From CAYSHJ01 sp964589725 (GTDB lineage: Bacteria; Planctomycetota; Planctomycetia; Planctomycetales; Planctomycetaceae), in contig CAZPUJ010000713.1 in assembly GCA_964589725.1 (NCBI GenBank), positions 1-5,807 on the forward strand: a stretch of 5,807 bases of DNA, read 5' to 3'. The notes beneath the pieces were generated by a model, which was given only the letters and a program-made list of their open reading frames with translations, did no database searches and had not been told where the DNA came from. Shown piece by piece: positions 1 to 4,504 of this stretch. Numbering within the stretch: position 1 is the stretch's first letter; each line of letters starts with the position of its first letter. Both the position numbers and the translations under genes were made by a program.

Positions 1-489
1 CAAGCCGCTTTCTTTCGGTTTGGTGTACTTCTCGGGGATCAACTGTTTCGGAGGCTTGAACTCGCGAGTCGTTGCGAGCAGCATCAAGTCTTCCGGGGTC
101 TTGGTCGCAGCTTGGTTCTCTTCCGTGGCGTAGACAGTCACGTTGTAACTTCCCTCGGCGGCACCGGAGCGTGTGTCGGTGACGAGCGTGAACGAGCCTG
201 TGGTGTCTGTGCGACCGACGGCGAGGATTCCCGAGGACGATTGATCGGCGGGACTAAAGACGACCCCTGCATTGGCCAGCGGTTTGTCATTGAACTTGAT
301 CTCGCCGGTGGCCTTGAATAAACGCAGTCCGCCGTCGGAGCAGCCGATGGTGGACCCGATCAGGGCGATCAGGACCAGCACACTGACGCAGTGGGGCAAC
401 GGCGGAAACGTACTCGTTGCCGAACTCGCGAGAGTTCGGTGCCTCCGAAGTCTCACGACTTCGGCTCCTCGATTGGGATGGTTCGTCAT
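1..489 (-). CDS. Small lipoprotein with carboxypeptidase-regulatory-like domain, 3' end cut by window edge
   Basis: The frame is open from ATG at 489 to the left edge, giving 163 residues with no stop. A hydrophobic stretch at residues 35-45 (VSVLVLIALIG) leads into S-T-I-G-C50, a plausible lipobox, so a lipid-anchored exported protein is expected. After Cys50 comes a beta-rich domain: GEIKFNDKPLANAGVVF, then GRTDTTGSFTL and AAEGSYNVTVYA. These are typical of the carboxypeptidase-regulatory-like (transthyretin-fold) proteins that follow DUF1559 genes in Planctomycetes. The last visible residues, IPEKYTKPKESGL, match the usual near-C-terminal IPEKY block, so only a short tail is missing. The start lies 2 bases after the DUF1559 stop and has a purine-rich ribosome site, which indicates translational coupling. 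The region before the signal helix is unusually long (about 34 residues), and residues 8-25 are encoded by a pair of REP-like palindromes. The substrate or partner is unknown; the family is often suspected of acting with its DUF1559 neighbour, which is inference. Confidence 0.85.
   Translation of the reverse strand, partial: MTNHPNRGAEVVRLRRHRTLASSATSTFPPLPHCVSVLVLIALIGSTIGCSDGGLRLFKATGEIKFNDKPLANAGVVFSPADQSSSGILAVGRTDTTGSFTLVTDTRSGAAEGSYNVTVYATEENQAATKTPEDLMLLATTREFKPPKQLIPEKYTKPKESGL
416..468. repeat. Inverted pair of REP-like hairpins inside the lipoprotein gene
   Basis: Two perfect hairpins lie 5 bases apart. The first has arms CCGAACTC (420-427) and GAGTTCGG (432-439) around the loop GCGA. 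The second has arms CCGAAGTC (445-452) and GACTTCGG (457-464) around the loop TCAC. On the minus strand the second is preceded by GGAG (468-465). On the plus strand the first is preceded by GTTG (416-419), one base from GTAG. GTAG/GGAG heads are characteristic of REP sequences acted on by RAYT transposases. The pair is read in frame as residues 8-25 of the lipoprotein precursor. The stems differ from the CCGCAAGC-type elements around the RAYT at 2221-3030, so they may belong to another RAYT elsewhere in the genome. Confidence 0.65.
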
Positions 490-491
490 GG

Positions 492-1499
492 TTAGAACTC
501 TCCCACGGGTTCTTGACCGGCCATCGAGCCCAATGCGCCCCAGACGCCGTATGGGCTGGGGCCGCCCGTGTAAGTCGCCGCATCGACCGTCTGGTCTCCG
601 GCGTTGATGGAGTTGCTGATGAACCGAACGCTCCCGTCCGCCAGCACAATATGCGCACCACCAGCATGTCGGCTCGAGACCGTACTGAGAAAGGAGCAGG
701 ACGGCTTGTTTGGTGGCATACTAATATGAACGCTGTAAATTGCAGTGGTGTAACCCATCGCCCAGAATCGGCCGTGCCCAATTGCGCTAGAGAAAACGTA
801 GCTCCCATTGACAACGTTTGTTAAGCAACTTGCTGGAGTCGTTGTGGCTACCGATCCGAAGGTTCCGAGCAGATCCCTCGGATTGGCAATTCCCTGTTCC
901 GGGGGGGACTGTTCCGCCGAGAGGATTGTGGTGCTAAGTCCATCTTTAATGTCGCGCAAGGCCATAGTCTTGCCGTCCATTGGGGAGAACGGTCCTCGCT
1001 GGCGCCCCGAAGCCGAAGTATCGCCGAGGCTGAGGTGGTAGCAGCGGCCGGGGCCGCCTAAGAGCGGAAGTAGCACAGTTACCGGCGGTGGAAGTGGCGC
1101 GGACGGGCAAAGCAGCGCCGGCAGAGCGGCATTCGGATGCGGAAATGTCAAATTACTCGGATGCCCTCCTTGGCCGGGAGTTCCGGCGATCGTCTTCCAC
1201 AACGGGGCCTGATCCAAATAGGGCAGCAGCATCACAATGCCACTCAGATTGTTCCAATTCTGGATCGCACCACTATTTGTACCGCCATGATGGGGTGGCA
1301 GACACTTGGAGTTCCCCTCATAGTTGAGGATTGCCAGTCCAAGTTGTTTGAGATTGTTCTTGCACTGTGACCGGCGTGCGGCCTCCCGCGCTTGTTGCAC
1401 CGCGGGCAACAGCAGCGCGATCAGAATGGCGATGATCGCGATCACTACCAACAATTCAATCAGTGTAAAACCAGACGTTCGACGTGGACTCGCAGCCAT
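492..1499 (-). CDS. DUF1559 domain protein with prepilin-type N-terminal cleavage/methylation motif
   Basis: This is a 335-residue protein. Residues 1-10 (MAASPRRTSG) form a short basic prepilin leader. Cleavage is expected after Gly10, giving a mature protein that starts FTLIE with the conserved Glu at +5, followed by a hydrophobic helix to about residue 33 (FTLIELLVVIAIIAILIALL). The adjoining PAVQQAREAARRSQCKNNLKQ block is diagnostic of DUF1559. Further family marks are LRDIKDGLSTTILSAE (181-196), SRHAGGAHIVLADGSVRFIS (276-295) and the C-terminal YGVWGALGSMAG (317-328). The ATG at 1499 was chosen because an in-frame ATG at 1574 would give a 35-residue leader, much longer than prepilin leaders normally are. 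No strong ribosome site precedes either start. The protein probably enters a type II secretion/type IV pilus-like export path and sits at the cell envelope. Its molecular role is unknown for the whole family. It heads a two-gene unit with the lipoprotein. Confidence 0.92.
   Translation of the reverse strand: MAASPRRTSGFTLIELLVVIAIIAILIALLLPAVQQAREAARRSQCKNNLKQLGLAILNYEGNSKCLPPHHGGTNSGAIQNWNNLSGIVMLLPYLDQAPLWKTIAGTPGQGGHPSNLTFPHPNAALPALLCPSAPLPPPVTVLLPLLGGPGRCYHLSLGDTSASGRQRGPFSPMDGKTMALRDIKDGLSTTILSAEQSPPEQGIANPRDLLGTFGSVATTTPASCLTNVVNGSYVFSSAIGHGRFWAMGYTTAIYSVHISMPPNKPSCSFLSTVSSRHAGGAHIVLADGSVRFISNSINAGDQTVDAATYTGGPSPYGVWGALGSMAGQEPVGEF
498..504 (-). promoter_or_regulatory. Ribosome binding site of the lipoprotein gene
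   Basis: On the minus strand GGGAGAG lies 8 bases before the ATG at 489, inside the last codons of the DUF1559 gene. With only 2 bases between the upstream stop (TAA at 494-492) and this ATG, terminating ribosomes probably re-initiate here. The site supports the choice of the 489 start. Confidence 0.5.
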
Positions 1500-1921
1500 G
1501 ATTCGTGTCTTTGATTCCGACGACAAATAGCGGACACACGGAACGATGGAGCGCAGAACGCACTGTGACTCCATTACCCGCCGCCGTCGTCCATGTTGCG
1601 GCCGGAGCCAGTTAGCAGTTTACCCAACCACGAGTTTCGACGCTAATAACACTTCAGCGACCGAAGTTCCCTGCGGACATCGTCGAAATTTTTTCATAGG
1701 TACGCATCCTTGCGTCAATTAGACGATTTGTCGTCGTTCCGGGTTGCTTGCTGCCGGTACAGTTATTGGCTGGTTATCACGCGACGTTGTCGCCGTCTCT
1801 TGTTTCGCCAAATCGCCACGTTGACCCCTCATTGGGCAAGCCGGCCGAATCATGGCGCCAAAACGAAGTGTGTCCCGGCCAGCCGCGTGCGGATTTCGAG
1901 CGTTTCCATTCCCCGACGAGT

Positions 1922-1946
1922 GTAGCCCGCTGTCGCCGACAGGGGC
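1922..1946 (+). repeat. GTAG-headed REP-like hairpin, a different stem type
   Basis: GTAG (1922-1925) is followed by an imperfect hairpin. GCCC (1925-1928) pairs with GGGC (1943-1946) and CTGTC (1930-1934) pairs with GACAG (1938-1942), with a GCC loop and a single bulged G at 1929. The layout (GTAG head, short GC-rich stem, one bulge) matches known REP architecture. The stem sequence is unrelated to the CCGCAAGC elements near the RAYT. Only one copy is visible here, so calling it a dispersed repeat is inference. Confidence 0.4.
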
Positions 1947-2027
1947 CGAACGGTGCTCCGCACTGGTCGAGGGTTGAACGCTTTATTTTCACGGATCTGG
2001 TTGCTGACCCTTTCGATGACGAACCCG

Positions 2028-2044
2028 CGCGAGCTGCGCTCGCG
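2028..2044. repeat. Short perfect hairpin in the intergenic gap
   Basis: CGCGAGC (2028-2034) and GCTCGCG (2038-2044) form a perfect 7-bp stem around the loop TGC. There is no GTAG head on either side and no T-run after it on either strand, so neither a REP nor an intrinsic terminator is supported. In GC-rich DNA a palindrome of this size can occur by chance. Confidence 0.3.
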
Positions 2045-2200
2045 TTCCGCACTTGGCGAAAGCGAGCGACACTCGGCCACAACACCGCCGAACGCGCAAG
2101 AACTGCCGAAACGCCGTGACGACTTCAACGACTCTCATGAATCTATCGGTCGGGAAGGCTCGGCGAGCGGACGATTCCTGGCCATACTTTCCCGGCGGGA

Positions 2201-2224
2201 CGCAAGCTGGCAGCTTGCGGCTAC
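2201..2224 (-). repeat. REP element A at the 3' end of the RAYT gene
   Basis: On the minus strand GTAG (2224-2221) is followed by a palindrome. The perfect 9-bp arms on the plus strand are CGCAAGCTG (2201-2209) and CAGCTTGCG (2211-2219) around one central base. The TAG of the GTAG head (2223-2221) is the RAYT stop codon. In known RAYT systems (E. coli TnpA-REP) a GTAG tetranucleotide 5' of the hairpin is the recognition and cleavage guide. This element has the same orientation as the ones at 2619-2642 and 3115-3140. It could also end or stabilise the transcript, but no T-run follows. Confidence 0.75.
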
Positions 2225-3030
2225 GACTGCGGCCAACCCAACCAGGCACTGTCTTCGCCGTCTTTTAGGAAGCGGTCGTGGCACGAGCACCAGAACCAGT
2301 CTTCCGGACGTTTCTTCAAACCGGCTTCCACGGAATTCGCTCGGATGTACGAGACGATCCGCTCCAGCTCATCCTCGTGACGCACCCAATGATCGTACGA
2401 CTCGTGTTGCCAGAACTGGCCGGAGCGTTTCAGCAACTCATTGGCCACGTTCGCCGTATAGCTCTTCAAACTGTGCATGATCTCCGCCAGCCGCCCTTTG
2501 TCGTCGGGTGTTTCGTCGGCCGGGAATTCGTCGTCATCGCCGTAGCCGCAAGCAGCCTTGCTTGCGGCCGAGTGAGTCATGGACGACGAAAGGACCTCGA
2601 CGGATTGTTGTGAATCCGAACAAGCTGGCACCTTGTCGCTACGGTCGGCGGGATCAATTGGCTGCAACAAGACATGAACGTGGTTGGGCATGACGCAGTA
2701 CGCGAGCAGGTAGTATTTCGAACCGTGATGGTGATACAGGTTCTCTCGAATTTTTGCGGCGACCTTCGGATTGGCCAGCCAATCTCGCTCGCGATTCTGG
2801 TCGAGATAACGGTCATAGTCGGCGAAGAACTGTTTGTGAGCTTGCTTTCGTTGCCCTTTGCGATGCTTCGCGTTGTCGGGCTTTGAGCGTAACGCGGCAT
2901 CACGCTTCGAGCGAAGTTGCCGCAACACCGCCACGGGAATCGTCCCCGCGAGCCGATATGTCACGAAGTGCGCGGCTCCGGGCATGTACCAGTGCGGCAA
3001 ATTCCGGCGCGTGATGATTTCTTGTTTCAT
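2221..3030 (-). CDS. REP-associated tyrosine transposase (RAYT, IS200-like Y1/HUH family)
   Basis: This is a 269-residue single-strand DNA transposase-like protein of the Y1 (HUH) superfamily. The N-terminal RRNLPHWYMPGAAHFVTYRL (residues 8-27) is the typical first strand of the fold. The metal-binding HUH motif is in YCVMPNHVHVLLQP (His117, His119). The nucleophilic tyrosine is probably Tyr191 in IMHSLKSYTAN, followed by the RAYT block GQFWQHESYDHWVR (205-217) and YIRANSVEAGL (229-238). All catalytic positions look intact. The protein is expected to nick single-stranded REP hairpins at or near their GTAG head, and REP-like elements occur on both sides of the gene and inside it. Between the HUH motif and Tyr191 lies an unusually long acidic and serine-rich linker (about residues 124-179), part of which is translated from two REP elements. 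ATG at 3030 was chosen because MKQEIITRRNLPHW is a natural RAYT start. GTG at 3039 in the same frame would add three residues. Neither has a strong ribosome site. The stop codon is part of element A. Confidence 0.9.
   Translation of the reverse strand: MKQEIITRRNLPHWYMPGAAHFVTYRLAGTIPVAVLRQLRSKRDAALRSKPDNAKHRKGQRKQAHKQFFADYDRYLDQNRERDWLANPKVAAKIRENLYHHHGSKYYLLAYCVMPNHVHVLLQPIDPADRSDKVPACSDSQQSVEVLSSSMTHSAASKAACGYGDDDEFPADETPDDKGRLAEIMHSLKSYTANVANELLKRSGQFWQHESYDHWVRHEDELERIVSYIRANSVEAGLKKRPEDWFWCSCHDRFLKDGEDSAWLGWPQS
2542..2567 (+). repeat. REP element B inside the RAYT coding sequence
   Basis: On the plus strand GTAG (2542-2545) is followed by perfect 9-bp arms CCGCAAGCA (2546-2554) and TGCTTGCGG (2559-2567) with the loop GCCT. 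It is read on the minus strand, in frame, as RAYT residues 155-163 (AASKAACGY). Together with the converging element C it forms an inverted pair similar in size and layout to the one at 3044-3140. The stem is fully intact, so this insertion is either recent or maintained. Confidence 0.75.
2619..2642 (-). repeat. Degenerate REP element C inside the RAYT coding sequence
   Basis: On the minus strand this starts GTAG (2642-2639) and matches the element at 3115-3140 closely: the head, the ACAAG arm and the TGCCAGCTTGT segment are all kept. A few substitutions (for example G for C after GTAGC, and G for C after ACAAG) weaken the stem to ACAAG/CTTGT. It encodes RAYT residues 130-138 (RSDKVPACS). It appears to be an older copy drifting under protein-level rather than hairpin-level constraint. 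Confidence 0.6.
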
Positions 3031-3043
3031 GGACGTCACGCTC

Positions 3044-3070
3044 GTAACCGCAAGCAGCTTGCTTGCGGTT
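3044..3070 (+). repeat. REP element D just upstream of the RAYT start
   Basis: Perfect 10-bp arms AACCGCAAGC (3046-3055) and GCTTGCGGTT (3061-3070) enclose the loop AGCTT. The head reads GTAA rather than GTAG (3044-3047). The A replacing G is matched by T replacing C on the other arm relative to element B, so pairing is kept. It lies 13 bases before the RAYT ATG at 3030, where it would form a hairpin in the 5' leader of the RAYT message and could hinder ribosome access. With element E it makes a convergent pair of about 97 bases. Confidence 0.75.
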
Positions 3071-3114
3071 GGCCGGAGAAATCAACGTGAAGTCTCTGGG
3101 TTGTTTGCCAGTCG

Positions 3115-3140
3115 GCCACAAGCTGGCAGCTTGTGGCTAC
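3115..3140 (-). repeat. REP element E at the 3' end of the glycosyltransferase gene
   Basis: On the minus strand GTAG (3140-3137) heads a perfect palindrome. Its 11-bp arms on the plus strand are GCCACAAGCTG (3115-3125) and CAGCTTGTGGC (3127-3137) around one base. The TAG at 3139-3137 is the stop codon of the glycosyltransferase. Compared with element A, one G:C pair is replaced by A:T on both arms, a compensatory change. Such a hairpin right after a stop can protect an mRNA 3' end or separate expression of the upstream gene from the RAYT. Confidence 0.75.
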
Positions 3141-4348
3141 CCACGATGCTTGTTGAGCGTCCGTTCGTAGAGGTCCAGCATGCACGGCAACATTTTGTCC
3201 AGGCTGTAGTTTTCTTGGATCATGTGCATGCCGGCTTCGCCGAGGTGCCGATAGGCCGGCGGGTCGTCGAGGACTTCCAGGGCCAACTGCGTCAGACGGT
3301 CGACGTCGAAGAAGCCGCCCAGTAGACCGTTCTCGCCGTGGCGGATCATCTCTCTGACGGGTGCCGTGTCGGACGCCAGCACCGTCGCGCCGCAGGCCAG
3401 CGAGTTCATCAGCGACCAACTCAGCACGAAAGGCACGGTCAGGTAAATGTGCAGGTCGCCCATACTGATGATGTCAGCGAGTTGGTTCGGCTCGACGCGG
3501 CCAGTGAAGATGAAGCGGTTCAGGTCGTAGTTGTCTTGCTTCAGCACCCAGTCTCGGTACGACGACGCGTCAATCCGTTGCAGATCGCCGCCGTAGCAGA
3601 CTCGGTCGGAGCCGACGCAGACGAAGATCACGTCCTTGCGGGCGTCGCAAATGCGCTTCGCCACCTTCATGAAGACGTCGAACCCGCGCATGGATTCAAA
3701 GCCGCGCGAGACGTACGTCACGATTCGCGTGCCGGGTGGAATCTCGCGGTCGCCGATGCGCCTCGGCACTTGCCGGCGATGCCAGGCGTTGGTGTCGATG
3801 CCGTCGAAAATGGCGTCGATCTTCGGCTGATATTCGTCGGGGAACAGGCTCTTCTGCCACTGCGTCGGCGAGTAACCCGCGGCACTGGTTTGCAGATCGA
3901 GCAAGATCATCGCGTTACGCGTCCGCGACCGCAGCAGGTCCAATTCCTTGACTGGAAACTCCGGCCGAAAGTCGAGGTCCGAATCACGCCCGTGGTAGTA
4001 GTACTCGAAGTAATTGATGATCGGGCAGTCGTACAGGTCGGCGAGGAACACCGTCGAGCCGAAGCCGCTGTGGCCGACGACCAGGTCCGGCTTGATCTCC
4101 GGATGCGCCTTCATGGTCTCGTAGACGGCGTGCGAGTGCCAGACACAGTTTTCGAACGTGCGGCTGCAATAGTGGACCGTCTTGGTCGCGCCCCCGGTCA
4201 GCTTGTATTGAAATCGCTGAATCCCGTCGAAGACGCCGGACGGCAGCTCGCACACGAACGAGCAACGGAAGCCATGCTTCTTGATTAAGTAGCTAGCGAT
4301 GTGGCCGAATTGAGCGGGGAAGTTCTTGTGGACGAACAGGACGTGCAT
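3137..4348 (-). CDS. GT4-type glycosyltransferase (Glyco_trans_4_3 N-terminal domain plus group 1 C-terminal domain)
   Basis: This is a 403-residue soluble-looking GT-B glycosyltransferase, expected to act on the cytoplasmic face of the membrane and add a sugar from a nucleotide donor to a polysaccharide or lipid-linked acceptor. The N-terminal half opens MHVLFVHKNFPAQFGHIA and contains DLVVGHSGFGSTVFLADLY (88-106) and the aromatic block INYFEYYYHGRDSD (111-124). These resemble the 'glycosyl transferase family 4 group' domain. The C-terminal half has YVSRGFESMRGFDVFM (212-227), FIFTGRVEPNQLADII (279-294) and LACGATVLASDTAPVREMI (317-335), the nucleotide-binding group 1 domain. The usual E-x7-E acidic pair is not conserved: Asn315 occupies the second Glu position. 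ATG at 4348 was preferred because it begins the fold directly and has GGA 9 bases upstream. An in-frame ATG at 4357 would add three residues. The stop codon comes from REP element E. It lies 156 bases downstream of the epimerase gene, with which it probably shares a polysaccharide pathway. Donor and acceptor cannot be read from the sequence. Confidence 0.88.
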   Translation of the reverse strand: MHVLFVHKNFPAQFGHIASYLIKKHGFRCSFVCELPSGVFDGIQRFQYKLTGGATKTVHYCSRTFENCVWHSHAVYETMKAHPEIKPDLVVGHSGFGSTVFLADLYDCPIINYFEYYYHGRDSDLDFRPEFPVKELDLLRSRTRNAMILLDLQTSAAGYSPTQWQKSLFPDEYQPKIDAIFDGIDTNAWHRRQVPRRIGDREIPPGTRIVTYVSRGFESMRGFDVFMKVAKRICDARKDVIFVCVGSDRVCYGGDLQRIDASSYRDWVLKQDNYDLNRFIFTGRVEPNQLADIISMGDLHIYLTVPFVLSWSLMNSLACGATVLASDTAPVREMIRHGENGLLGGFFDVDRLTQLALEVLDDPPAYRHLGEAGMHMIQENYSLDKMLPCMLDLYERTLNKHRG

Positions 4349-4395
4349 GGGAGTCATTCCAAAAGAGAGAAGCGACGAGAGCCGACCGACCCAGG

Positions 4396-4436
4396 AGACC
4401 CCTCTCCCTATCCCTCTCCCCGATGGGGCGCGGGGA
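4396..4436. repeat. C-rich dispersed-repeat-like tract between epimerase and glycosyltransferase
   Basis: The 156-base gap between the two sugar genes contains a plus-strand tract with two CCTCTCCC units (4401-4407 region and 4413-4420) and a CCCC-GAT-GGGG mini-hairpin (4418-4428), followed by GCGCGGGG. On the minus strand it appears as GGGGAGAGGG-type purine runs. CCCTCTCCC...GGGG arrangements resemble short dispersed intergenic repeats seen in many GC-rich bacterial genomes. Only one copy is visible here. The purine-rich minus-strand sequence is too far from the ATG at 4348 to be its ribosome site. Nothing else is evident in this gap. Confidence 0.3.
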
Positions 4437-4504
4437 CCGGGCAGAATGGGCGGCGAAGCGAGGAGACCGGACGATAACGTGCGAGGCGCCTCCGTGAGAA
4501 TGAG

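Larger units (their letters stand above)
1500..2200. other. Gene-poor gap between RAYT/REP region and DUF1559 gene
   Basis: About 700 bases hold no convincing gene. The reading frames here have low-complexity Arg/Ser/Thr-rich translations on both strands and no recognisable motif. The part nearest the DUF1559 start (roughly 1610-1740, with an A/T-rich run near 1686-1698) is the likely place for that gene's promoter and leader, but no strong -35/-10 pair is visible. The gap contains a GTAG-headed hairpin at 1922-1946, a 7-bp palindrome at 2028-2044 and a short TCCCG/CGGGA inverted repeat at 2190-2200. It looks like accumulated repeat debris. Confidence 0.5.

Noticed and set aside
287..814. Minus-strand 175-codon frame overlapping the DUF1559 3' end and the lipoprotein start
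   Set aside because: It is out of frame with both recognised genes and has no coherent motif.
824..851. Possible decayed REP in the DUF1559 gene: minus-strand GTAGCCACAA at 851-842, as in element E
   Set aside because: Only the first 10 bases match. The second arm does not pair, and the codons fit an ordinary variable loop; likely chance.
1693..1718. Possible DUF1559 promoter: TTGACG (1718-1713) and TATGAA (1698-1693) on the minus strand
   Set aside because: The spacer is only 14 bases and the -10 match is weak, so it is not strong enough to list.
1852..1977. Small plus-strand frame of 41 residues starting MAPKRSVSRPAACG
   Set aside because: It contains the GTAG hairpin at 1922-1946, has no ribosome site and has no family motif; probably repeat sequence rather than a gene.
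1953..2480. Plus-strand open frame of 175 codons running from the gap into the RAYT region
   Set aside because: The translation is low-complexity Arg/Ser/Thr, crosses REP element A and overlaps the RAYT C-terminus antisense; no start signal or domain is visible.
2201..3140. CRISPR array or tandem repeat reading of the repeated palindromes
   Set aside because: Spacing is irregular (about 45-400 bases), orientations alternate and the copies lie in coding sequence; the pattern fits REP/BIME elements.
3338..4288. Long open frame (316 codons) on the plus strand opposite the glycosyltransferase
   Set aside because: It is antisense to a well-supported gene. Its translation is rich in Arg/Val/Asp with no family motif, as expected from the complement of GC-rich third positions.
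4483..4492. 10-base palindrome GAGGCGCCTC after the epimerase, next to its GTAG stop
   Set aside because: It has no room for a loop and no T-run, and lies away from the GTAG head, so neither a REP nor a terminator is supported.
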